A stretch of DNA of 40,978 bases from a virus: positions 1 to 40,978 of the IMG/VR virus record IMGVR_UViG_3300036760_000086, one strand, 5' to 3'. Position numbers and translations under genes: made by a program. The notes under the pieces were generated by a model. It searched no databases. It was not told where the DNA came from and saw only the letters and a list, made by a program, of their open reading frames with translations. Of the stretch, positions 27,075-35,681 are shown piece by piece (positions within the stretch are counted from its first letter, which is position 1; each line of letters starts with the position of its first letter).

Positions 27075-28106
27075 ATGCCTCCGAATGTAACAGTCTCAAC
27101 CACAACGAACCAATACTTGGCTCCGTTCTGGGTAGACCAAGTTCTTCGCGACAACTACTTCTTTGGTCGCATAATGCAGAAGACCAAGAAGTGGAATGGT
27201 TCGCAGATGCTCTTCCCGATTAAATATCAGAAGGGCATTGCGTCAGTAGCCTTTAATGGTTACGACCTCCTACCGATCACACAACATCCAGTATCGGTCA
27301 ACATGACCTTCTTCCCTACCTTCATCGCAACCAACGTTTCATTGGCTGGCTCTGACCTCTCGGTCAACAGCACACCTATGCAGACGCTCAAGTTGATGTC
27401 GGTAACGATGGAAAGCCGTGCACAAGATGCGGCTGACGACGTTGGTAACTTCCTCCAAGGTGATGGCTCATCCTTTGGTGGCAAGGCACCGAACGGCCTC
27501 GCAAACACAATAGACAACGGTACAGTAGCACCAACGTATGGTGGGCTTTCACGCTCAACGTACACTGGCCTCAACGCAACTGTAACTGCATCGGGTGGCA
27601 CTATTTCGTTGGTGAAAGTACGTACTCTCTGGAATTCCATCTCTGATGGCCCAGTGATTCCTGACTTCATCATCACGGACTACACCACTTGGGGCTACTT
27701 CGAACAGCTTCAAACTCCCTACCAGCGCAACAACCAAGACTTCAGCCCTGCTGGACGTACGGTTGCACAGACCTCTGGTTACTCAGAGCAACGCTGGGAT
27801 GGCATGATAATCAGCCGCGACAAGAAAATCACGACTGGTTACTTCTACATGCTCAACCTTGAGGACACACTCTTCTGGTACGCACTTAAATGGTGGGAAG
27901 GAGATCGTGTTTCGCCAAAAGCGAAAGACATTGAGGGTAACGTGTACGAAGACAAGATCTACGCACCGGGCGATGCGTTCACTTGGACTGGCATGATCCG
28001 CGCTTACAACCAAGGTACGGTCAACGGATTTATGATCCTTGGCGGCCAGCTCATTTGCTTGGCACCGTTCCGTAACGGTGTACTCACTGGTATCGCAGGC
28101 GTTTAA
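27075..28106 (+). CDS. Major capsid protein
   Basis: A 343-residue beta-rich protein without long coiled coils, located after the scaffold and in the position of the coat gene. Features such as FGRIMQKTKKWNGSQMLFPI, a long middle domain with many Thr and Gly, and RAQDAADDVGNFLQGDG are typical of HK97-fold phage coats. It would form the icosahedral shell. A TAAATT box ends exactly 6 nt before the ATG. No decoration gene is proven, but two possible ones follow. Confidence 0.8.
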   Translation: MPPNVTVSTTTNQYLAPFWVDQVLRDNYFFGRIMQKTKKWNGSQMLFPIKYQKGIASVAFNGYDLLPITQHPVSVNMTFFPTFIATNVSLAGSDLSVNSTPMQTLKLMSVTMESRAQDAADDVGNFLQGDGSSFGGKAPNGLANTIDNGTVAPTYGGLSRSTYTGLNATVTASGGTISLVKVRTLWNSISDGPVIPDFIITDYTTWGYFEQLQTPYQRNNQDFSPAGRTVAQTSGYSEQRWDGMIISRDKKITTGYFYMLNLEDTLFWYALKWWEGDRVSPKAKDIEGNVYEDKIYAPGDAFTWTGMIRAYNQGTVNGFMILGGQLICLAPFRNGVLTGIAGV

Positions 28107-28130
28107 TTATTAGCTAATTGTAAAATTGTT

Positions 28131-29126
28131 ATGCAACTAGCTAATAGCGTTTACCCAGAGTTTCGCAACGGACAGATGAAATGGCTTGCCTCCGATGTGC
28201 TCAACGCTGGCCCCTACGCACAAATTGGCAACGTTTGGTACGTTGACGCTGTCAATGGCTCAGACACTGCAAACAACGGTGCGGCGTGGAACAGTGCATT
28301 TAAGACGCTCTATGCGGCTCACAATGCGGCTACCACGAATAACTACGACGTCATTGTTGTAGCTCCGGCCGGTACAGGTTCAGGCACGGGGACTGATGAA
28401 AGCGTGTACGGTGCTTGGACTTTCTCCAAGAGCCTTATAACGGTCATTGGTTCCTCATCTCCTACTGCAATCTCACCACGCTCACGCATATTGTGGAACA
28501 CTGCTGGTCAATCTACTTCGTTAGCTCTTCTGACGATTTCAGGTGCTGGCAACAGCTTCTACAACATTCAGTTGGGTACCTTTGTTGACAACAACATCTT
28601 GGTTACCGTAACTGGAAACCGCAACTACTTCGGTAGTGTGCACTTCGCAGGCATTGGTGTAGATACAGCAGGTGATGACGTGGCGGCACGCTCGGTAGTC
28701 ATTTCTGGAGCAGGTGAAAACCGCTTCGTGGACTGCACTATTGGATTGGATACGGTGGCACGCTCAACCACTAACGCTTCTTTGGAGCTTACTGGTTCTT
28801 GCGACCGAAACCGCTTCGAAAACTGTCTGTTCCCAATGTTTGCCGACAATTCAGGTGCTCTGTTCGTCAAAGCGGTTACAGGCAACTGTTACCAGCGTTT
28901 TGTAGTCTTTGACGGGTGTATTTTCCTCAACGCAGTTGACGGAAGTGCAACCACCATCACCGCAGGTATCAGCAATGCTGGTACAGGCAACGGTACCCTC
29001 CTTATGAGGGATTGCTGGATGCACGGAGCTACTGACCTGTGTGGCACTTCGTATACGAACGTATACGTCACCAACCCGACAGTCAATACTGCGAACCAGA
29101 CGTTCCCAGTTATTGCCGCAACTTAG
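28131..29126 (+). CDS. Beta-helix (pectin-lyase-like) protein, probable capsid-associated or spike
   Basis: After a short N-terminal segment, WYVDAVNGSDTANNGAAWNS (about 36-55) is the typical start of right-handed parallel beta-helix domains, followed by repeating strands with Asn/Gly turns (ISGAGNSFYNI, ISGAGENRFVDC, LTGSCDRNRFENC) for ~230 residues. Such folds occur in phage tailspikes and in capsid decoration proteins. Its place directly behind the coat gene, rather than among the fibres, suggests a capsid exterior role. No catalytic residues can be named. Confidence 0.7.
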   Translation: MQLANSVYPEFRNGQMKWLASDVLNAGPYAQIGNVWYVDAVNGSDTANNGAAWNSAFKTLYAAHNAATTNNYDVIVVAPAGTGSGTGTDESVYGAWTFSKSLITVIGSSSPTAISPRSRILWNTAGQSTSLALLTISGAGNSFYNIQLGTFVDNNILVTVTGNRNYFGSVHFAGIGVDTAGDDVAARSVVISGAGENRFVDCTIGLDTVARSTTNASLELTGSCDRNRFENCLFPMFADNSGALFVKAVTGNCYQRFVVFDGCIFLNAVDGSATTITAGISNAGTGNGTLLMRDCWMHGATDLCGTSYTNVYVTNPTVNTANQTFPVIAAT

Positions 29127-29146
29127 TAGCTAATTCTTAGATTGTT

Positions 29147-29278
29147 ATGTCAGTAGACGAAAATGTAGTTGAGGGCGCAGAGCCAACGGTAGAGGTGCCA
29201 GCCGTAGAAGAGGCACCAGAAGTAAGTGAGACTCCGGCAGACGCTGTGGCGTCTCACAACGAGGTTGACCCAGCGTAG
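29147..29278 (+). CDS. Small acidic protein, 43 aa
   Basis: ATG 29147-29149 to TAG 29276-29278. Almost half of the residues are Glu, Asp, Val or Ala (EGAEPTVEVPAVEEAPEV), so it is probably disordered. The upstream TTGTT is shared with the previous gene. It may be a small head component or assembly factor. Confidence 0.5.
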   Translation: MSVDENVVEGAEPTVEVPAVEEAPEVSETPADAVASHNEVDPA

Positions 29279-29314
29279 TGCGATTAATCAAAGTAAGTAG
29301 AACATAAACAACTT

Positions 29315-30121
29315 ATGTCCCGAATAACACAAAAGGGAGCGACTGGACCACTTGCGCTACAAGCAAATGGTGCGTTCCAGACCTCTACGGACTTGTCACT
29401 TAACACCCTCGTTGGGGCTCGGTGGGATTTGTCCGATGGTCGTGAATTAGTTCTCGTTCAAAATGCCGGTACAGCACTTGCACCGGGCAAATGGATTGGT
29501 GGCCCTAACCTTATTGCGGCTCACCAAGCATGTGCTACTGCGGCCTTCCAAGCCTATAGCAACAACGGCAATGTTCCAGCTAAAGTCACAGTGACTTTGG
29601 GTTCTACGGCAGTTACCGCTAACCAATATGCAGGAGGTTACCTCGTTGTAGCCTCAGGCACTGGTGCTGGTCAGACGCTCAAGATTGCGTCACACCCGGC
29701 GGCGGCTCTTTCAACAAACGTGGTTATCACGCTTGAAGATTCCCCAAACACAGCACTTGTGGCGGCAAGCTCAACAGTAAACCTTCTTTTGAACCCTTAT
29801 GGTTCAAAGAATGGTACTGACTTCACCACTTTTGGTGTAGTACTTGGACTTCACACAGGCTTCACTGGTTCGATTGCAGGTGTCTCGCTCTACCCAATAG
29901 CGGCTTCAACAGCAACTGTTCCAAGCTATGGTTTCTTAGTTACTAAGGGACTCACAGCTTGCCTCAATGATGCTAATACAACTGCTGGTCTAGACCTCAT
30001 GCCTTCAACGAACACTGACGGTGCGCTCATGACGTATGCAGTAGCAACGGGTGCTCGTGTTGGTACGTCAACACAAGCAGGTACAACTACAGCTTACGGT
30101 GCAATCACTGTTCAGCTCTAG
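29315..30121 (+). CDS. Probable head decoration / virion structural protein, 268 aa
   Basis: A beta-rich sequence with many Thr, Ala, Gly and no Cys-pair patterns (VTVTLGSTAVTANQYAGGYL, LVLVQNAGTALAPGKW). Its place among head genes suggests a decoration or capsid-stabilising protein. No family is recognised by sequence alone. Confidence 0.55.
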   Translation: MSRITQKGATGPLALQANGAFQTSTDLSLNTLVGARWDLSDGRELVLVQNAGTALAPGKWIGGPNLIAAHQACATAAFQAYSNNGNVPAKVTVTLGSTAVTANQYAGGYLVVASGTGAGQTLKIASHPAAALSTNVVITLEDSPNTALVAASSTVNLLLNPYGSKNGTDFTTFGVVLGLHTGFTGSIAGVSLYPIAASTATVPSYGFLVTKGLTACLNDANTTAGLDLMPSTNTDGALMTYAVATGARVGTSTQAGTTTAYGAITVQL

Positions 30122-30131
30122 TGTTTCCACT

Positions 30132-30211
30132 CTGCACCTCGGCCTTGGTGGTGCAGGGATGGGCACATTAAGCCCAACGCTGATAAAGCGTTAATAGCCT
30201 TGAAGAAAGGC
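30132..30211 (+). promoter_or_regulatory. Four consecutive hairpins in the leader of the gene at 30221
   Basis: CTGCACC/GGTGCAG (30132-30156), TGGGC/GCCCA (30160-30176), AACGCT/AGCGTT (30176-30192) and GCCTT/AAGGC (30197-30211) lie in a row; the last ends 9 nt before the ATG at 30221. The same distance and the string AAAGGCCA occur before the scaffold gene at 26270. It may control translation or mark an RNA processing point. Confidence 0.6.
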
Positions 30212-30220
30212 CAAGTACTT

Positions 30221-30727
30221 ATGCAAGAAGACAAGAGTGTGATGCGTTATGAGTCTGTGCTTCCACCAGACTTTGACGGTACGTTTAAGTTCACAAACCC
30301 AAGCGACGAGGATTTTATCGGAGTATGGGGTTCGAAAGAATACCTGTTTCCATCGGAGACAACGTCACCGATGATAATGACAGAATATTCACCACTTGAG
30401 ATACAGCACATTCGCAAGAAGTTTGCCAAGGATTTAGCAGAACGCGAGTTCTACAAGTCAAAGTCTTATAAGATGATGTCAGGGCAAGAGGGTAAGCCGG
30501 GCAACCGCACAATGAATTCTATTCATCAGGCGGCAACCTACACCCTTACAGACCTTGAACCATACATTAAGGCTTGCCTCAAACCCCTAAAGGGTGGTGT
30601 GGTTACGGTAAAAGCAGTTGAAGGCTTCAAGATTGAAGACAAACTGTCTCGTAATGAGGAGGGCGAACTAAATAGTGAGGCAATCAGTGCCAAATCATCA
30701 CTCCGTAAGAAGGCTTTAGAAGCCTAA
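30221..30727 (+). CDS. Hypothetical late protein, 168 aa
   Basis: The ATG at 30221 is chosen; an upstream TTG (30200) lies inside the leader hairpin. The product starts acidic, then has a helical basic region (IQHIRKKFAKDLAEREFYKS) and a mixed C-terminal part. Its position among head genes and the repeated leader structure suggest a virion or assembly role. No family recognised. Confidence 0.6.
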   Translation: MQEDKSVMRYESVLPPDFDGTFKFTNPSDEDFIGVWGSKEYLFPSETTSPMIMTEYSPLEIQHIRKKFAKDLAEREFYKSKSYKMMSGQEGKPGNRTMNSIHQAATYTLTDLEPYIKACLKPLKGGVVTVKAVEGFKIEDKLSRNEEGELNSEAISAKSSLRKKALEA

Positions 30728-30736
30728 CCCACGACT

Positions 30737-31462
30737 ATGCGGCTATTACCTAAATCAGAGGTTTCTGTAGCTAAGGCCGCAGAGAAAAAGCGTGACATAG
30801 ACGAAGGATTGAAGTTGGCTCGTCGGATTGACAACTTGCGTGAGCTTACGGCTACCGAAGATGCCATCTTTCGAAAGTTTCGCAACGAAACTATTGCTAA
30901 AATCCATGAAGAAACGACCAAAGAGCAGAACAAGCTCGATACCCTTAAAGGGGAGGTTAAAGTCTACGAAAGACGCAAAGAAGAGGCCCAAAAACCTCTT
31001 GATGAGGAATGGATTAAGGTTGCAGAAGCCAAAAGTGAGCTTGACAGACGCCGAGAAGTTGCGAATGAAACAGAATCTCTGCTTGATAGTAGGGAAAGAG
31101 ATACAGGTGATACCCTTAAACGGGCCAATTCAACCCTTGCAAGGGCCAAAACCCGTGAAGGCATGGCTAACGATAGACTACAGGACGCGGACAGAACTCT
31201 TGTGGACGCCAAACTGGTTAATGAGAAAGCTCTACGCCTTAAAGAGAGGGTTGATGAGCATAGGCAAAAGGTAGACAAGGAACTTCTACACAGGGATGCT
31301 ATGGCCTCATCTAGGGAAAGGAGTGTTACAATAAGGGAAGAGGCGGCTACGGTAAGGGAGAAAAACAACCGAGATGAAACAATACGGTTGGCTGATATGA
31401 GGGCAACGCTGGAACGAGAGACACAACGACGCCTTAAAAAAAGCAATGTCAACAGCACCTAG
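30737..31462 (+). CDS. Long coiled-coil protein, 241 aa
   Basis: Almost the whole length is a heptad-rich, charged helix (EETTKEQNKLDTLKGEVKVY, KSELDRRREVANETESLLDS). Such proteins act as fibre shafts, assembly chaperones or internal proteins. It overlaps the first fibre gene by 17 bases, so a fibre-connected role is plausible but not proven. Confidence 0.65.
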   Translation: MRLLPKSEVSVAKAAEKKRDIDEGLKLARRIDNLRELTATEDAIFRKFRNETIAKIHEETTKEQNKLDTLKGEVKVYERRKEEAQKPLDEEWIKVAEAKSELDRRREVANETESLLDSRERDTGDTLKRANSTLARAKTREGMANDRLQDADRTLVDAKLVNEKALRLKERVDEHRQKVDKELLHRDAMASSRERSVTIREEAATVREKNNRDETIRLADMRATLERETQRRLKKSNVNST

Positions 31463-31883
31463 AGATCAAAACAACATACCAACGCTTTTAGCGGCCTCAT
31501 CTGCGGATGGGACTACGCCTACTACGGTTTGGGCAAACCCAAGCACACACAGACTTTTAGTTGATTTGGGGGTGGGCGTGACTGGCCCCGGTGCTAGCAC
31601 TGACAACGCTGTAGTACGTTGGGACGGGACGACAGGAGCCACGATACAAAACTCAGTAGTTACTATTGCTGACACTACGGGCATAATTGGTGTTGCAGGT
31701 AAGTCCTATACTTGGCCGGGTCAAACAGGGACATTTTCTACAGTTACGTCTGGTTCAGGGGTTCCAGCAACTACTCCCACCGCACTTGGGCAAATCTATG
31801 TAGATACTGCTGGCCCTGATATTTATATGTCTACAGGCACTTCATCAAGTGCAGACTGGTCTAAAATCTTCGACACACCTTAA
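31446..31883 (+). CDS. Fibre protein with RDQN anchor module, 145 aa
   Basis: Starts with the module APRDQNNIPTLLAASSADG...NPSTHRLLVDLG (residues ~4-42), shared with the next two genes. The remainder (DNAVVRWDGTTGATIQNSVV) is the Thr/Gly-rich type found in phage tail fibres and appendages, ending with a small beta region. Probable minor fibre or baseplate-attached adhesin. Confidence 0.65.
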   Translation: MSTAPRDQNNIPTLLAASSADGTTPTTVWANPSTHRLLVDLGVGVTGPGASTDNAVVRWDGTTGATIQNSVVTIADTTGIIGVAGKSYTWPGQTGTFSTVTSGSGVPATTPTALGQIYVDTAGPDIYMSTGTSSSADWSKIFDTP

Positions 31884-31884
31884 T

Positions 31885-32187
31885 ATGGCTGATGCATCAC
31901 GAGACCAAAACAATGTTCCCACACTCCTCGGGGCTTTGAGTACCGATGGTATCACTCCTACGAAAGTTGAGGTAAACCCAGCAAACCACGCGTTAAAGGT
32001 TGACGATGACGTAACTGGAACTGACCATGGAGTTCAAAATGCTGTCAGGGATTCAAACTACGTACCCGTGCTTTTGGGGGTAGCGTCAGCGACAATCACG
32101 GTTGGGGGTATTGATTATATTCAAGGCGTTACACCTGTCGAAGTGTATGCTGATAGTGACGGGAAGTTGTTAATTGACAGTAACTAA
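31885..32187 (+). CDS. Two-copy RDQN-module protein, 100 aa
   Basis: The product is made of two copies of the same module: ASRDQNNVPTLLGALSTDG...NPANHALKVDDD, then AVRDSNYVPVLLGVASATI...VYADSDGKLLIDSN. It contains little else, so it may be a structural adaptor or collar between fibres. The ATG at 31885 is one base after the previous stop. Confidence 0.65.
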   Translation: MADASRDQNNVPTLLGALSTDGITPTKVEVNPANHALKVDDDVTGTDHGVQNAVRDSNYVPVLLGVASATITVGGIDYIQGVTPVEVYADSDGKLLIDSN

Positions 32188-32191
32188 TTTT

Positions 32192-33607
32192 ATGGCACAA
32201 GCATCAAGAGACCAAAACTATGTAACAACCCTCCTTGGGGTTTCATCTACGGATGGCACAACTCCAATCACGGTTTATGCTGACCCAACTACCCACCGTC
32301 TCCTAGTAGATTCGGCAGGTGGTGGAGGTGGTAATCCCAGCTTACCTTTCAACTCAATTCAATTTAACAATGCAGGGGCTTTTGGTGGTTCAAGTACACT
32401 TTTGTTTGATGGCACGAATACCATCACTTTTGGGGCTGAGAACTCTCTAGCGATCATTCAAGGGCCATCAACAACTACAAACAACACCGCAGGAGGTGGT
32501 ATAGACATAAATGCGGCGGCAGGGCTTGGTAGTGGTACTGGCGGTGAAGTAGGATTATCGGGAGGTAATGGTGGTACTACAGGTGAGGGTGGCCCTATTT
32601 TTATAGGTGCAGGAGCAGGAGGCACCTCATCAAATGGAGGTGAAATTGATATTGACGCAGGTCAAGCAGGGACAGATGGAACTGGTGGAGCTTTAACTCT
32701 TACTTCAGGCGATGGAGCGGGAGATGGAGGAGCAGGACTCATCTCTATTTTGGGAGGTAATGGAAGTGGAATGGGCCTTGGTGGGAACATTTTAATCACA
32801 GCAGGTCCTTCTCCAACTACAACAGGAGGAATGGTCACAATTACTGCGGGGGGGCCTTTTGGAATGGCTACCACCGTTGATGGTGGTGATGTAAACATAA
32901 GTGGAGGTGCAGGTGGTAGCACATCAGGGAATGGAGGTGATTCAAAACTTGTTGGAGGTGATGCGGTCGCAGGAAATTCTAATGGTGGTTTTTCTGAACT
33001 TTTAGGTGGCGCAGGGTTTGGTTCTGGTAATGGAGGAGAAGTAAATATGAGCGGTGGTGACTCTGGTGCTACTGGCGTAGGAGGCCAAGCTGGTATTCAT
33101 GGTGGCAATGGCGTCACATCAGGTGACGGTGGCGTTGCGTCAGTTGTGGGTGGTGACGGAGGTGGTACTGCTGGCGATGGAGGCGATGTTCAGCTTACTG
33201 GTGGCAATTCTCAAGCTGGAAATGGTGGTGGTGGTCTTATTGAAATTCAAGGAGGTGCTGGGAACGGCACTGGTACACCCGGCGATATAAATATCTTTGC
33301 TGGAGCACCGGGTGCAACTTACAACGGACAAGGAGGTTCAATAGCCCTTGTGGCGGAGAATGCAACCTCTGGAAACAATAATGGTGGTGATGTTACGCTT
33401 TCTTTGGGTAAAAAAGCAGGAGCCGGCCGTACAGGCGTAGTGGCTCTTGTGAACAACGAGACAGGAGGAGCTCACATGAATCTTGATATTTCAAGTGTGG
33501 CAAGCACTGATAAAACAGCAACCTTCCAAAACGCTTCGGGGACTTTAGCCTACTTATCAGACATCACAGGTGGGAGTAGTAATGCTTTCGCTTGGTTTAT
33601 AAGCTAA
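32192..33607 (+). CDS. Glycine-rich solenoid adhesin with RDQN module, 471 aa
   Basis: N-terminal module ASRDQNYVTTLLGVSSTDG...DPTTHRLLVDSAGG (residues ~4-44), then from ~95 to ~410 a repeat of roughly GG-x-v-x-i-x-GG-x-G with turns of Gly, Thr and Asn (GGEVGLSGGNGG, GGEIDIDAGQAG, GGNILITAG, GGDVQLTGGNSQAG). Gly occurs at about every second or third position. This looks like a beta-solenoid or polyglycine-sandwich adhesin. The C-terminal ~60 residues (VALVNNETGGAHMNLDIS) are not repetitive and may be a tip or attachment part. Confidence 0.72.
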   Translation: MAQASRDQNYVTTLLGVSSTDGTTPITVYADPTTHRLLVDSAGGGGGNPSLPFNSIQFNNAGAFGGSSTLLFDGTNTITFGAENSLAIIQGPSTTTNNTAGGGIDINAAAGLGSGTGGEVGLSGGNGGTTGEGGPIFIGAGAGGTSSNGGEIDIDAGQAGTDGTGGALTLTSGDGAGDGGAGLISILGGNGSGMGLGGNILITAGPSPTTTGGMVTITAGGPFGMATTVDGGDVNISGGAGGSTSGNGGDSKLVGGDAVAGNSNGGFSELLGGAGFGSGNGGEVNMSGGDSGATGVGGQAGIHGGNGVTSGDGGVASVVGGDGGGTAGDGGDVQLTGGNSQAGNGGGGLIEIQGGAGNGTGTPGDINIFAGAPGATYNGQGGSIALVAENATSGNNNGGDVTLSLGKKAGAGRTGVVALVNNETGGAHMNLDISSVASTDKTATFQNASGTLAYLSDITGGSSNAFAWFIS

Positions 33608-33616
33608 AATAAGAAT

Positions 33617-34993
33617 ATGATACAGGTATTAAATGCAACAACAAAAAGTATAGAGGCAGTGATGTCTGGTGTGGCTGGTGCTACCGAACCAAGCTTCACT
33701 GCGGCATGGGCTGACGATACTGGTTCAGCATTTACAGAGGGTGCAACCGATGGGGCACTGAATGGCACAACACCTGTTACGTTGGTTGCGGCACCTGCGG
33801 CCGCCACTCGTAGGACGATAAAGAGCATTACCATTTGCAATATAGACAATGCACCTGTCACAATTACGGTTTCCTACAACGACAACGCAACCTTGCGTTC
33901 TATAGTGACTGTGACACTGGCAGTTGGTGATACTTGGACACTTGATGGGACTTACACAAGCACAGGGACATTCAAATCAACAACTGCAACGGTGAACGTC
34001 CCCGGAGGTTCAAACACTCAACTTCAATACAACAACAACAGTGCCTTCGGTGGCATCTCGGGTGCAACAACAAATGGTACAGTAGTAACCCTTACTTCAG
34101 GGCTTGCCACAACCGCATTTTCACCATCATCAACTGATGGTGCGGCCCTTGGTTCTACTGGCGCACAATTCGCAGACCTATTTTTGGCAGAAGGTGGAGT
34201 GATAAATTGGGACAATGGCGATGCCACCATTACCCAAACAAACAATGTAATAGCAGTTGCAGGTATCTCTGACCTGACAATTTCAGGGAATATAACCCCA
34301 GCCGCAAATGATGGTGGTGCCCTTGGGTCAGCGACAGTTTCGTGGTCAGACCTCTTCTTGGCCTCTGGTGCGCTCATCAACATTGCAAACGGTAACTGGG
34401 TTGCAACTCATACATCAGGCATTTTGACAATTACTACAGGAGAACTTCGTATCACTTCGGCGAACGTAGGCACCAACGCAGATTCAGTCCCAACGCTCTC
34501 TTCTACCTCTACTCTAACCAACAAGACGCTCACGGCCCCCACCCTAGGAGGGGCTACCAGCCTTGCAGATGGGGCAACGATAAAACTCATTGTCCCTACG
34601 GCCGATGGTACGGCCACTGGGCCTACAACTGCCGCTTTTGTGTCGGGCTATACCTCCTCAGCAATCGGTGACTTGGTGATTTTGGACTCTAGCGGTAAAT
34701 GGCAGAAAACCGACGCAAACACCGCTTCGATATATAACGGTATGCTCGGCGTTGCTCTCGCTGTTGCAGCAACTGACGCAGCACTCCTCGTGGCCCTTCC
34801 CGGCTCGATTGTGTATGCAACCGCCTTTCCTACGATGACGATAGGAGCGGCAATGTACATGTCTGAAACAGCAGGAGTTATCACCGCAACTGCACCTACA
34901 ACTACTGACTCGGCGACTCGCATCATCGGATATGCCGTACATGCAGACAAAATCTTCTTCAATCCTTCTAACGACTACATCACCCACACATAA
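33617..34993 (+). CDS. Tail fibre protein with internal repeat, 458 aa
   Basis: Residues 70-125 look like a beta-sandwich (ITICNIDNAPVTITVSYNDN). Further on a ~45-residue unit occurs twice: DGAALGSTGAQFADLFLAEG then GGVINWDNGD, and DGGALGSATVSWSDLFLASG then ALINIANGN, typical of fibre repeats. A C-terminal domain (DLVILDSSGKWQKTDAN) matches the common 'head' part of phage fibre proteins. It probably binds the cell surface. TAAAAT ends exactly 6 nt before the ATG. Confidence 0.68.
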   Translation: MIQVLNATTKSIEAVMSGVAGATEPSFTAAWADDTGSAFTEGATDGALNGTTPVTLVAAPAAATRRTIKSITICNIDNAPVTITVSYNDNATLRSIVTVTLAVGDTWTLDGTYTSTGTFKSTTATVNVPGGSNTQLQYNNNSAFGGISGATTNGTVVTLTSGLATTAFSPSSTDGAALGSTGAQFADLFLAEGGVINWDNGDATITQTNNVIAVAGISDLTISGNITPAANDGGALGSATVSWSDLFLASGALINIANGNWVATHTSGILTITTGELRITSANVGTNADSVPTLSSTSTLTNKTLTAPTLGGATSLADGATIKLIVPTADGTATGPTTAAFVSGYTSSAIGDLVILDSSGKWQKTDANTASIYNGMLGVALAVAATDAALLVALPGSIVYATAFPTMTIGAAMYMSETAGVITATAPTTTDSATRIIGYAVHADKIFFNPSNDYITHT

Positions 34994-34996
34994 ACC

Positions 34997-35677
34997 ATGG
35001 CGGTCACATTTGATTCATGGACAATAAATCAACCTGCGGCTAGTAGCTTTTCTGTTACTATCCCTTCACTTACGAATGGAGCTTGTGCGGGAACGATTGA
35101 TGGGACTAGTTCGGCTGTTACGGCTGCGACATTTGGTGGGGTGAGCGCAACTATTCTTGACACTGGAACTACCAATGGCTCAACACCTTCAGTTTCATTT
35201 ATCGTTGTTGGTGTGCCGTCTGGTTCACAAACAGTTTCCCTTACAGGAGGAGGAAACTATGCAGGAGTAACACTACTTACTTGGTATCTAAACGGAGTAG
35301 ACCAGACAACTCCTGTGAACGCATCTCACTACCAAGCGAGTAGTGAAACAAATAGCATGAATACCACCAACTCTTGTTGGATAATCGGCTCATCAAGAGA
35401 TGGCAACCCTGCCTCAAGTTCTCCTCTTTCTACTGCAAGAGGTACAGGGCAACCTTTAACCGCAGTGGATGCAAACGGAATGGTCTCACCCGCAACTCCT
35501 TTTTCAAATGTATGGACGGGGAGTTCTGGGTATAACTTTCTTGTTGCAATCAATCAGGTCTTAGTGGTGGGGCCGACAAACGTCAAGACATGGGATGCAG
35601 TCACGCAAAGTACAGGCATTAAAACATATAAGGGAGTTGCTCTTGCGAGTGTAAAAACCGTTGATGGACTATCTTAA
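34997..35677 (+). CDS. Beta-sandwich fibre/appendage protein, 226 aa
   Basis: A beta-rich sequence (WTINQPAASSFSVTIPSLTN, VPSGSQTVSLTGGGNYAGVT) with an Ig- or carbohydrate-binding-like appearance. The C-terminus ends in NVKTWDAVTQSTGIKTYKGV, a terminal pattern often seen in phage or surface adhesins. It starts 3 bp after the previous gene. Function inferred from position among the fibres. Confidence 0.6.
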   Translation: MAVTFDSWTINQPAASSFSVTIPSLTNGACAGTIDGTSSAVTAATFGGVSATILDTGTTNGSTPSVSFIVVGVPSGSQTVSLTGGGNYAGVTLLTWYLNGVDQTTPVNASHYQASSETNSMNTTNSCWIIGSSRDGNPASSSPLSTARGTGQPLTAVDANGMVSPATPFSNVWTGSSGYNFLVAINQVLVVGPTNVKTWDAVTQSTGIKTYKGVALASVKTVDGLS

Positions 35678-35681
35678 AACT

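Noticed and set aside
30964-31458. 164-residue leftward frame opposite the coiled-coil gene
   Set aside because: Leu/Ser-rich mirror of a Lys/Glu-rich heptad sequence; an expected artefact.
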